This document shows, piece by piece, positions 42,857 through 50,920 of a stretch of DNA of 64,000 nucleotides. The notes under the pieces are model-generated. The model saw nothing but the letters and a program-made list of their open reading frames with translations, ran no database searches and had not been told where the DNA came from. This DNA comes from Pseudocitrobacter corydidari. GTDB taxonomy: Bacteria > Pseudomonadota > Gammaproteobacteria > Enterobacterales > Enterobacteriaceae. Numbering within the stretch: the stretch's first letter is position 1; each line of letters opens with the position of its first letter. Position numbers and translations under genes: made by a program. The DNA lies in assembly GCF_021172065.1 (NCBI RefSeq), contig NZ_CP087880.1:4192583-4256582 (forward strand). Direction: 5' to 3'.

Positions 42857-43576
42857 ATGCAAGAGAATTATAAGATTCTGGTGGTCGATGACGACATGCG
42901 CCTGCGTGCGCTGCTTGAACGTTATCTGACCGAGCAGGGTTTCCAGGTTCGAAGTGTAGCCAACGCCGAACAGATGGATCGCCTGTTAACCCGCGAATCC
43001 TTCCATCTTATGGTACTGGATTTAATGCTGCCAGGCGAAGACGGTTTGTCCATCTGCCGCCGTCTGCGTAGCCAAAGCAACCCAATGCCGATCATCATGG
43101 TAACGGCGAAGGGCGAAGAAGTTGACCGTATCGTCGGCCTGGAAATCGGTGCAGACGACTACATCCCTAAACCGTTCAACCCGCGTGAACTGCTGGCCCG
43201 TATTCGTGCGGTGCTGCGTCGTCAGGCGAACGAACTGCCGGGCGCGCCTTCTCAGGAAGAGGCGGTGATTGCCTTCGGTAAGTTCAAACTGAATCTCGGT
43301 ACGCGTGAAATGTTCCGTGAAGATGAACCCATGCCGCTGACCAGCGGGGAATTTGCGGTACTGAAAGCGCTGGTGAGCCATCCGCGTGAACCACTCTCCC
43401 GCGATAAACTGATGAACCTGGCGCGCGGTCGCGAGTACTCCGCCATGGAACGTTCCATCGACGTACAAATCTCCCGTCTGCGCCGCATGGTGGAAGAAGA
43501 TCCGGCCCATCCACGCTATATCCAGACCGTCTGGGGCCTGGGTTACGTCTTTGTCCCGGACGGTTCTAAGGCATGA
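42857..43576 (+). CDS. ompR: Osmolarity response regulator OmpR
   Basis: 239 residues, the E. coli length, starting MQENYKILVVDDDMRLRALL after GGGAGTAAAAACA. The receiver domain has phospho-acceptor Asp55 (MVLDLMLPGEDG), acidic residues DDD 11-13 and Lys105 in the YIPKPF loop. The C-terminal winged helix (LTSGEFAVLKALVSHP onward) binds the ompC and ompF promoters. Partner kinase envZ overlaps by four bases. Confidence 0.98.
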   Translation: MQENYKILVVDDDMRLRALLERYLTEQGFQVRSVANAEQMDRLLTRESFHLMVLDLMLPGEDGLSICRRLRSQSNPMPIIMVTAKGEEVDRIVGLEIGADDYIPKPFNPRELLARIRAVLRRQANELPGAPSQEEAVIAFGKFKLNLGTREMFREDEPMPLTSGEFAVLKALVSHPREPLSRDKLMNLARGREYSAMERSIDVQISRLRRMVEEDPAHPRYIQTVWGLGYVFVPDGSKA

Positions 43577-44925
43577 GGCGATTGCGCTTCTCACCGCGAA
43601 GTTCGTTTGCCCGCACGTTGTTGCTGATTGTCACCTTGCTGTTTGTCAGCCTGGTGACAACCTACCTTGTGGTGCTGAACTTCGCGATTTTGCCAAGCCT
43701 CCAGCAGTTTAATAAGGTCCTCGCTTACGAAGTCCGTATGTTGATGACCGATAAACTTGAGCTGGAGGACGGTACGCAGCTGGTGGTGCCGCCTGCGTTC
43801 CGTCGCGAAATTTACCGCGAACTTGGTATCTCGCTCTATTCCGATGAAGCGGCGGAAGAGGCGGGGCTGCGCTGGGCGCAGCATTACGAATTTTTAAGCC
43901 AGCAGATGGCGACGCAACTGGGTGGCCCGACGGAAGTGCGCGTCGAGGTTAACAAAAGCTCGCCTGTCGTCTGGCTGAAAACCTGGTTGTCTCCCAACAT
44001 CTGGGTGCGTGTTCCCCTTACCGAAATCCATCAGGGCGACTTCTCGCCGCTGTTCCGATACACACTCGCGATCATGCTGCTGGCAATAGGCGGTGCGTGG
44101 CTGTTTATCCGTATTCAGAACCGACCCTTAGTTGACCTCGAACATGCCGCGCTACAGGTTGGTAAAGGGATGATCCCGCCGCCGCTGCGCGAATATGGCG
44201 CGTCGGAAGTGCGTTCGGTAACCCGCGCCTTTAACCATATGGCCGCAGGCGTGAAACAGCTGGCCGATGACCGTACCTTGCTGATGGCGGGCGTCAGTCA
44301 CGATCTGCGCACGCCGCTCACCCGCATTCGTCTGGCGACGGAGATGATGGGCGAGCAGGACGGCTATCTGGCGGAATCGATCAATAAAGATATCGAAGAG
44401 TGCAACGCGATCATCGAACAGTTCATCGATTACCTGCGCACCGGGCAGGAGATGCCGATGGAGATGGCGGATCTCAACGCGGTGCTCGGTGAAGTGATCG
44501 CCGCTGAAAGTGGTTATGAGCGCGAGATTGAAACGGATTTGCAGGCTGGCGAAATTCTGCTGCGAATGCATCCGCTCTCCATCAAGCGTGCGCTGGCCAA
44601 TATGGTGGTGAACGCCGCGCGCTACGGCAACGGCTGGATCAAAGTCAGCAGCGGCAGCGAACTCAATCGCGCCTGGTTCCAGGTGGAAGATAACGGCCCG
44701 GGAATTAAACCCGAGCAGCGCAAGCACCTGTTCCAGCCGTTTGTGCGCGGCGACAGCGCGCGCAGCACCAGCGGCACGGGGCTTGGGTTGGCAATCGTAC
44801 AGCGTATTATCGACAACCATAACGGTTTGCTGGAAATTGACACCAGCGAGCGCGGCGGCCTGCTGATTCGCGCCTGGCTCCCGGTTCCGGTGGCGCATGT
44901 GCATGGGCCGGTGAAAGAGAGTTAG
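43573..44925 (+). CDS. envZ: Osmosensor histidine kinase EnvZ
   Basis: 450 residues. Two transmembrane helices (about 15-46 and 162-180) flank a periplasmic domain. HAMP and DHp domains follow, with phospho-accepting His243 in AGVSHDLRTPLTRIRLA. The catalytic ATPase has N-box NMVVNAARYG, DNGPGI and GTGLGLAIVQ. It phosphorylates and dephosphorylates OmpR in response to osmolarity and pH. The start ATG overlaps the ompR stop (ATGA). Confidence 0.98.
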   Translation: MRRLRFSPRSSFARTLLLIVTLLFVSLVTTYLVVLNFAILPSLQQFNKVLAYEVRMLMTDKLELEDGTQLVVPPAFRREIYRELGISLYSDEAAEEAGLRWAQHYEFLSQQMATQLGGPTEVRVEVNKSSPVVWLKTWLSPNIWVRVPLTEIHQGDFSPLFRYTLAIMLLAIGGAWLFIRIQNRPLVDLEHAALQVGKGMIPPPLREYGASEVRSVTRAFNHMAAGVKQLADDRTLLMAGVSHDLRTPLTRIRLATEMMGEQDGYLAESINKDIEECNAIIEQFIDYLRTGQEMPMEMADLNAVLGEVIAAESGYEREIETDLQAGEILLRMHPLSIKRALANMVVNAARYGNGWIKVSSGSELNRAWFQVEDNGPGIKPEQRKHLFQPFVRGDSARSTSGTGLGLAIVQRIIDNHNGLLEIDTSERGGLLIRAWLPVPVAHVHGPVKES

Positions 44926-44936
44926 CGCTGACGGCA

Positions 44937-45016
44937 TTGCCTGATGGCGCTTCGCTTATCAGGCCTACCTACTGCGGGGCTATCGTAGGCCGGGCAAGCG
45001 CAGCGCCCCGGCAACA
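44937..45016. repeat. REP/BIME element
   Basis: GCCTGATGGCGCTTCGCTTA followed by TCAGGCCTAC, and the inverted unit CGTAGGCCGGGCAAGCGCAG followed by CGCCCCGGC, between the convergent envZ and pckA. Confidence 0.85.
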
Positions 45017-45030
45017 GGCGGGCACCCTAC

Positions 45031-45066
45031 CAAAAAAAATCCCCCAACCTCACGGAAGGGGGATTT
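45031..45066 (-). terminator. Intrinsic terminator after pckA
   Basis: On the minus strand the stem AAATCCCCC / GGGGGATTT is followed by an unbroken run of T, about 20 bases after the pckA stop. Confidence 0.9.
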
Positions 45067-45085
45067 CATCATCTCACCAGACCGA

Positions 45086-46702
45086 TTACAGCTTTGGCCC
45101 AGCGCTTACCAGCGCGGCGCCAGCCGGGGTATCGGTGTATTTCTCGAAGTTCTCGATAAACAGTTTTGCCAGCGCGGTGGCTTTTTCCTGCCACTGTTCC
45201 GGGGAACCGTAGGTGTTACGCGGGTCGAGAATATGCGTATCCACGCCCGGCAGCTCGGTTGGGATCTGCAAATCGAACATCGGCAGGGTGAAGGTTTCTG
45301 CGTTATCCAGCGAACCGTTCAGGATGGCGTCGATAATGGCGCGGGTATCTTTGATAGAGATACGTTTGCCGGTGCCGTTCCAGCCGGTGTTGACCAGGTA
45401 CGCCTGCGCGCCAGAGGCTTTCATGCGTTTCACCAGCACTTCCGCGTACTGCGTCGGGTGCAGCGACAGGAATGCCGCACCGAAGCAGGAGGAGAAGGTT
45501 GGGGTCGGTTCGTTGACGCCACGCTCGGTACCGGCCAGTTTGGCGGTAAAGCCAGACAGGAAGTGGTACTGCGTCTGGTCAGCGGTCAGACGAGAAACCG
45601 GCGGCAGTACGCCAAACGCATCCGCCGTCAGGAAGATAACTTTGGTCGCGTGGCCCGCTTTGGAAATCGGCTTGACGATATTATCGATGTGATAAATCGG
45701 GTAGGAAACGCGGGTGTTCTCGGTTTTCGAGTTATCGTCAAAATCGATGGTGCCATCGGCACGTACGACCACGTTTTCCAGCAGCGCATCGCGGCGGATC
45801 GCGTTGTAGATTTCCGGTTCCGCTTCTTTGGAAAGCTTGATGGTTTTCGCGTAGCAGCCGCCTTCGAAGTTGAAGACGCCATCGTCATCCCAGCCGTGCT
45901 CGTCATCGCCAATCAGGCGACGTTTCGGGTCGGTGGACAGCGTGGTTTTGCCGGTGCCGGAAAGACCAAAGAAGACCGCCACATCGCCTTTCTCGCCAAC
46001 GTTTGCCGAGCAGTGCATTGACGCGATGCCCTTCAGCGGCAGCAGGTAGTTCATGATAGAGAACATCCCTTTTTTCATTTCGCCGCCGTACCAGGTGCCG
46101 CCAATCAATTGAATGCGCTCGGTCAGGTTAAAGGCAATGAAGTTCTCAGAGTTCAGACCCTGTTCTTTCCACTGCGGGTTGGTGCATTTCGCGCCGTTCA
46201 TCACGATAAAGTCTGGTTTAAAGGTTACCAGTTCTTCTTCGGTTGGGCGAATAAACATGTTTTTGACAAAGTGCGCCTGCCAGGCCACTTCGGTGATGAA
46301 GCGCACGGAAAGACGGGTATCTTCGTTCGCGCCACAGAAAGCGTCGATAATAAACAGACGCTTACCAGAAAGTTGTTTTGAAACGAGTCCTTTCAGGTGC
46401 TGCCAGGTTTCCTGAGAGAGCGGCTTGTTGTCGTTCTTTCCTTTGCCTTTATCAGACCACCAAACGGTATCACGCGTGGTATCGTCACGGACGATATATT
46501 TATCTTTCGGGGAACGGCCGGTGAAGATACCGGTGTCGACGTTGATAGCACCAAGATTGGTCAGGACGCCACGCTCGTAACCTTCCAGGTTAGGATCAAG
46601 TTCTTCCTGATACAGCGTGTCGTAATCCGGATTGTAGACAATCTCCTGTGCGTCGTTGATACCATAAGCCTTGAGATCCTGCGGAGTTAAACCATTGCGC
46701 AT
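45086..46702 (-). CDS. pckA: ATP-dependent phosphoenolpyruvate carboxykinase PckA
   Basis: 538 residues. It converts oxaloacetate to phosphoenolpyruvate with ATP, the first committed step of gluconeogenesis. The kinase P-loop GLSGTGKTT is at 246-254, metal and substrate loops are LIGDDEHGWDDDGVFNFEGG and RVSYPIYHID, and FTGRSPKDKYIVRD binds substrate. The N-terminus is two residues shorter than E. coli (MRNGLTPQDL). Upstream lie a CRP-like and a Cra-like site. Confidence 0.98.
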   Translation of the reverse strand: MRNGLTPQDLKAYGINDAQEIVYNPDYDTLYQEELDPNLEGYERGVLTNLGAINVDTGIFTGRSPKDKYIVRDDTTRDTVWWSDKGKGKNDNKPLSQETWQHLKGLVSKQLSGKRLFIIDAFCGANEDTRLSVRFITEVAWQAHFVKNMFIRPTEEELVTFKPDFIVMNGAKCTNPQWKEQGLNSENFIAFNLTERIQLIGGTWYGGEMKKGMFSIMNYLLPLKGIASMHCSANVGEKGDVAVFFGLSGTGKTTLSTDPKRRLIGDDEHGWDDDGVFNFEGGCYAKTIKLSKEAEPEIYNAIRRDALLENVVVRADGTIDFDDNSKTENTRVSYPIYHIDNIVKPISKAGHATKVIFLTADAFGVLPPVSRLTADQTQYHFLSGFTAKLAGTERGVNEPTPTFSSCFGAAFLSLHPTQYAEVLVKRMKASGAQAYLVNTGWNGTGKRISIKDTRAIIDAILNGSLDNAETFTLPMFDLQIPTELPGVDTHILDPRNTYGSPEQWQEKATALAKLFIENFEKYTDTPAGAALVSAGPKL

Positions 46703-46922
46703 TTCACTGCTCCTTAGCCAATTGTATTGCTACAAATTCTATGGGTATTTTAGGGGTGTTGACCGCGACCAGGCTCATAGATTTACGTATCCCGACAAAA
46801 CGTCTACTTACGAATTCATTGTGACTCCTGTCACGAAGCGGCACCGATTATGGCAGGAAAATGACTTGAATTGGGGTAAATGTTCTTAATTGGTTAAAAA
46901 ATGGTTTAAAATACGATGTTTA

Positions 46923-46938
46923 TGTGAATGTAATCGCA
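46923..46938. promoter_or_regulatory. CRP site near pckA
   Basis: TGTGA-ATGTAA-TCGCA matches TGTGA-N6-TCACA at 9 of 10 core positions, and the flanking TTTA...TTTC is AT-rich as preferred. pckA is known to need cAMP-CRP in E. coli. Confidence 0.7.
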
Positions 46939-46973
46939 TTTCTGAAAGAAAATTACGTAACCCTTTCATCGAA

Positions 46974-46987
46974 AAAATCGATTCACC
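46974..46987. promoter_or_regulatory. Cra-like site near pckA
   Basis: Read as GGTGAATCGATTTT it fits the Cra (FruR) pattern GCTGAATCGATT, about 270 bases upstream of pckA. Cra activates gluconeogenic genes. Confidence 0.55.
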
Positions 46988-47080
46988 TCGCTGAGCCCTT
47001 TTCCGAATTTCCACACTTTTCAACCGTGATATCAGGCGTAATGCGATAATCGCGCTTACTGCTAATTTGTGGATACCGAC

Positions 47081-48796
47081 ATGGATAACGTTGAACTTTC
47101 CCGCCCCACGCGCTGGGGAATGATGGCCACTGGCCTGATTCAGGGGCTGGTGTGCTACCTGTTGTTAAACTGGCTTGCACCGCATAATAACGGTTGGCTG
47201 TTTTATGGTGTGCCCGCGACCGTGGCGCTTTCCTCCACGCTGCTTTTTGCAGTTGTTTCTTTTAAACAGAAGCGGTTGTGGGGCTGGCTGGCGGTGGTGT
47301 TTATCGCCGTGCTGGGCTTGAGCGGCTGGATTAAGTGGCAAAGCGAAGGCCTGGACTCCTGGTCGCAACATCGCCTGTTCGAAAGCTACAGTGGATATCT
47401 TCTGCTGATGGTAATGCTGTTGCTGCCCTGGATACAGCTAAACCTTAATCCTCGCGCGGCAATCACGCGCTATGCCCGCTTTTATGATCTGGCCTGGCAT
47501 AACGTTCTGACGCTATTAGTGATAGCGGTCGCCAACGGCCTGACGTGGCTGGTGCTGCTGCTGTGGGGCGAGCTCTTCAAGCTGGTAGGTATTCACTTTT
47601 TCAAAGACCTCTTTTTCGATGCCGAATGTTTTACGTATGTGGCTACCGGGCTTATCACGGCGCTGGCGGTGATTCTGTCGCGTACGCAGTCGCGGCTGAT
47701 TTCGTCCATTCAGAAACTCTTTACGCTAATCGCCACCGGCCTGCTGCCGCTGGTCGCGCTGTTAACGCTGCTCTTTATCGTCACGCTGCCGTTTACCGGC
47801 CTGAGCGCCATTTCTCGCCATGTTTCGGCGGCGGGCCTGCTTTCAATGCTGGCGTTCCTGCTGCTACTGCTGATGGCGATTGTCCGCGATCCGCATAAAA
47901 CGTCACTACCCTATACCGTCGTGCTGCGCTGCCTGATAAAAACCGCACTGCTGATTGCGCCAGTCTATGTGTTGATTTCGGCCTGGGCGCTGTGGCTGCG
48001 GGTAAATCAATACGGTTGGACGCCTGACCGTATACACGGCGCGTTGATGGTGATTGTGCTGCTGGTATGGTCGTTGGGATATTTCATCAGTATTGTGCGT
48101 CAGAAGGGGCGAAACCCGTTGATGGTGCAGGGAAAGGTGAATCTGGCGGTGTCACTGCTGGGGCTTCTGTTCGTGGTGTTGCTTAACTCACCCGTACTGG
48201 ACAGATGGCGTATCAGCGTGAACAGCCATATGGCGCATTATCATAGCGGGAAGATTAGCGCCGATGAGGTGACGTTATATTTGCTTTATAGCACGGGTCG
48301 TCACGGACGCGAGGCGATGGAGTCGCTTAAAAACGATGCGGAGTATATGAAGGATGCGCAACGTAAGCGTAGTTTGCTGAGGATGCTGGACAGGGAGAGT
48401 CAACAATTATCAGGGAAACAGCTGGCAGAAAATATTGCCATTGCACCAGGCACTTCCCAACCTGATGAAGCCTTCTGGCAACTGATGAGTGAACATGGTT
48501 ATCGGCTTGCCTCCTGTAGTGAAAAAGATGCCTGCTTACTGGCGAGCCAGGATTTAAATGATGATGGCCAGCCTGAACGTCTATTTTTTACTTTCGGGGA
48601 TGAAGGAAGCATGATTTACGCATACGATTCTGCAAAAAAAGCCTGGGCTATTAAAGGTTCTGTGAAATTACCCCAGGGCATGACGAAAGAGCAGGTTTTG
48701 CGTGCGATAGGTGAAGGGAAAATCGGGGCTAAACCAAAACCATGGCGCGACTTAACGATTAATGATGAAACGCTGGATACGTATTACGGCAACTGA
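47081..48796 (+). CDS. yhgE: DUF4153 inner membrane protein YhgE
   Basis: 571 residues from ATG 47081 (MDNVELSRPTRWGMMATGLI); a GTG 12 bases upstream is an alternative start. About ten membrane segments fill the first ~370 residues, followed by a soluble C-terminal domain with DLNDDGQPERLFFTF, an acidic stretch resembling calcium-binding repeats. Its function is unknown. Position between pckA and hslO matches E. coli yhgE. Confidence 0.9.
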   Translation: MDNVELSRPTRWGMMATGLIQGLVCYLLLNWLAPHNNGWLFYGVPATVALSSTLLFAVVSFKQKRLWGWLAVVFIAVLGLSGWIKWQSEGLDSWSQHRLFESYSGYLLLMVMLLLPWIQLNLNPRAAITRYARFYDLAWHNVLTLLVIAVANGLTWLVLLLWGELFKLVGIHFFKDLFFDAECFTYVATGLITALAVILSRTQSRLISSIQKLFTLIATGLLPLVALLTLLFIVTLPFTGLSAISRHVSAAGLLSMLAFLLLLLMAIVRDPHKTSLPYTVVLRCLIKTALLIAPVYVLISAWALWLRVNQYGWTPDRIHGALMVIVLLVWSLGYFISIVRQKGRNPLMVQGKVNLAVSLLGLLFVVLLNSPVLDRWRISVNSHMAHYHSGKISADEVTLYLLYSTGRHGREAMESLKNDAEYMKDAQRKRSLLRMLDRESQQLSGKQLAENIAIAPGTSQPDEAFWQLMSEHGYRLASCSEKDACLLASQDLNDDGQPERLFFTFGDEGSMIYAYDSAKKAWAIKGSVKLPQGMTKEQVLRAIGEGKIGAKPKPWRDLTINDETLDTYYGN

Positions 48797-48801
48797 CAGG
48801 T

Positions 48802-48838
48802 CAAAAAAATGCCCGGTGGCGCTACGCTTACCGGGCAT
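48802..48838 (-). terminator. REP element acting as terminator after hslO
   Basis: The REP palindrome TGCCCGGTGGCGCTACGCTT followed by ACCGGGCA (48810-48838). On the minus strand the stem is followed by a run of T (the A-run at 48804-48808), so it can terminate hslO. Confidence 0.65.
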
Positions 48839-48866
48839 ACAAATGGCATTTTTCAACGCCGGATAA

Positions 48867-49745
48867 TTAATGCACCTGCGGATCTGCCGGAGAAGCATTA
48901 TTGCGGATTTCCGCAATATCCATGGCGTTGAAAACGTAATGGCTACCGCAGTAATCGCAGTGCATATCGATTTCGCCTTCATCGGCCAGGATGCTGTCGA
49001 TTTCTTCATCCGGCAGCGTTTTCAGCGCGCCAGCGCAGCGCTCACGGGAGCAGGTGCACTTGAATTCCACGTCCTGCGGGTCGTAAATCGTCACTTCTTC
49101 TTCGTGATACAGACGCCACAGCACATCGTTCGCCGGCAGGGTGAACAGCTCTTCGCCTTTGATGGTTTCGGTCAGTGCCGCCAGGTGATCGAAATCATCA
49201 CGCTGCGCGTCCTGTGCAGGCATTACCTGCAACAACATACCGCCCGCCGCTGGTTTACCGTTCGCTTCGCCGGTGCGGATAAACAGACGCGTCGGCAGCT
49301 GTTCAGAACGCTGGAAGTAATCTTCCAGGCATTCCGCCAGCGTATCACCTTCCAGACCCACCACGCCCTGATAGCGCTCGCCTTCTTCCGGGGTAATGGT
49401 GATAACCAGATAGCCATTGCCCACCAGTGCTTTCAGGTCGGCATCGGCAGGAATATCGCCCTGCACACGCGCCACGCCGCGCAGCTGCTGCTGGTTATTG
49501 CCGTTGATCACGGCCAGCGTCATCGGGCCATCGCCCTGCAACTGAACGGTAATATCGCCAGCGAACTTCAGCGTTGCGGTCAGCAGGCTGGTGGCAACCA
49601 GCAGCTCGGCCAGCACGTTTTTCACCGGCTGCGGGTAGTCGTGGTTCGCGAGGATCTGTTCGAGGGTGTCTGATACGGTGACCAGTTCGCCACGGACGGC
49701 GTAGTTTTCAAACAGATAGCGATGTAATTGATCGTGTTGAGTCAT
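48867..49745 (-). CDS. hslO: Redox-regulated chaperone Hsp33 (HslO)
   Basis: 292 residues from the ATG giving MTQHDQLHRYLFENYAVRGE, preceded by AAGAGAGAAAATT. The holdase is switched on by oxidation: the C-terminal zinc centre has CTCSRERC and CDYCGSHY, whose four cysteines form disulfides under peroxide and heat. It follows hslR on the same strand. Confidence 0.97.
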   Translation of the reverse strand: MTQHDQLHRYLFENYAVRGELVTVSDTLEQILANHDYPQPVKNVLAELLVATSLLTATLKFAGDITVQLQGDGPMTLAVINGNNQQQLRGVARVQGDIPADADLKALVGNGYLVITITPEEGERYQGVVGLEGDTLAECLEDYFQRSEQLPTRLFIRTGEANGKPAAGGMLLQVMPAQDAQRDDFDHLAALTETIKGEELFTLPANDVLWRLYHEEEVTIYDPQDVEFKCTCSRERCAGALKTLPDEEIDSILADEGEIDMHCDYCGSHYVFNAMDIAEIRNNASPADPQVH

Positions 49746-49768
49746 AATTTTCTCTCTTGAGGCAACAG

Positions 49769-50170
49769 TCACTCACTGTCGCCATATTTAAATCTCATCA
49801 GGTCGCGGCGCTCTTTTTTATCCGGGCGTCGGTCCGGATGGGGCATCGTCAGCGCGTTGAGTTTACGTGCCAGCGCGACTTTCTCGCGCTTCTCAATGCT
49901 TTCCGCTGTCTCTTCATAAAGCAGCATGGCTTCGCTTGCCGGGCGGCGCTGTTCGGTAATGCTTTTCACCACGACGGTACGTTCATCGTTGCCCTGGCGT
50001 AAGGTTATCTGTGCGTTGAGTTCGACTATCTTGCTGGGCTTGCTGCGCTGCCCGTTATAGTGAACCTTGCCGCCGTCAACCATCTCCCTCGCCAGCGCCC
50101 GGGTTTTATAGAAACGCGCGGCCCATAACCATTTATCCAGCCGAACGCCCGCTACGGACTTCTCTTTCAT
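49769..50170 (-). CDS. hslR: Ribosome-associated heat shock protein Hsp15 (HslR)
   Basis: 133 residues from ATG 50170, which sits correctly behind AAGGAG; the GTG two codons earlier is too close to that site. The S4 RNA-binding domain VRLDKWLWAARFYKTRALAR, then GGKVHYNGQRSKPS, binds stalled 50S subunits carrying nascent chains, and a basic C-terminal tail follows. Part of the yrfG-hslR-hslO cluster. Confidence 0.97.
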   Translation of the reverse strand: MKEKSVAGVRLDKWLWAARFYKTRALAREMVDGGKVHYNGQRSKPSKIVELNAQITLRQGNDERTVVVKSITEQRRPASEAMLLYEETAESIEKREKVALARKLNALTMPHPDRRPDKKERRDLMRFKYGDSE

Positions 50171-50180
50171 GGTCACTCCT

Positions 50181-50849
50181 TCACTTGAGTGAGGGGATCA
50201 GACGACGGTAATCATTCAGGGCGGGATGACGTAAATAGCTTTTATCCGCCAGACCGGAGTCCGGGTTAGTGACGCCTAAACAGTAGCGAATACCAAATGT
50301 CGCCGCCGCGTCCAGAATCGCCTCGCTATCGTCGATAAACAGCGTGCGCTCCGCTTTCAGCCCTGTATGTTTCGCTACCGCCTGCCACAACCGCTGATCC
50401 TCTTTCGGATAACCAAATGTGTGGGTGGAAAGTAATAAATCAAGGTGTGCATCAAGACCGGTATGCTCCAGCTTGACGGAAAGGTTGTACGGATGCGCGT
50501 TGGTCAGCAGAATGCGCCGCTTACCGCTCGCCTGTAAGGCATTGAGAAAAGGCACAGTATCATCACGCAGCGCCGCACGCGGCCCCTGCTCGCGGGTCAT
50601 CGCACAAATATCCAAACCCAGCCGGTCGCTCCAGTAATCAAGACAGTACCAGTTTAGCGTATGCTGCACATCGTGGTACTCCTGGCGCAGCGCGTCGCGC
50701 GCTTGCTGCGGCGTCAGGCCCTTCTGGCTGCCGTAGGTCTCAGGCACCAGCGTTTGCCAGAAGTAATTATCGAATGCGAGGTCGAGCAGCGTACCATCCA
50801 TATCCAGCAGAACGGTATCGACGTCCTGCCAGGCGATGTCAAAATGCAT
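50181..50849 (-). CDS. yrfG: GMP/IMP nucleotidase YrfG (HAD family)
   Basis: 222 residues of the HAD superfamily. Motif I is DMDGTLLDLAFDN (Asp16 and Asp18), motif II LLTNAHP, motif III Lys in GYPKEDQ and motif IV FIDDSEAILDAA. E. coli YrfG dephosphorylates purine nucleotides. Ten bases upstream of hslR. Confidence 0.93.
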   Translation of the reverse strand: MHFDIAWQDVDTVLLDMDGTLLDLAFDNYFWQTLVPETYGSQKGLTPQQARDALRQEYHDVQHTLNWYCLDYWSDRLGLDICAMTREQGPRAALRDDTVPFLNALQASGKRRILLTNAHPYNLSVKLEHTGLDAHLDLLLSTHTFGYPKEDQRLWQAVAKHTGLKAERTLFIDDSEAILDAAATFGIRYCLGVTNPDSGLADKSYLRHPALNDYRRLIPSLK

Positions 50850-50920
50850 GGGGAGCCTCCAGCCATAGAATTGCGCGACAGGTTAGCACAACCTGCCGCT
50901 TTGCTTCATTCAGGATGGGA

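Larger units (their letters stand above)
46703..47080. promoter_or_regulatory. pckA-yhgE divergent control region
   Basis: 378 bases. It holds a strong CRP-like site and a Cra-like site (described separately), both on the gluconeogenesis side. No gene is visible. Confidence 0.65.
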
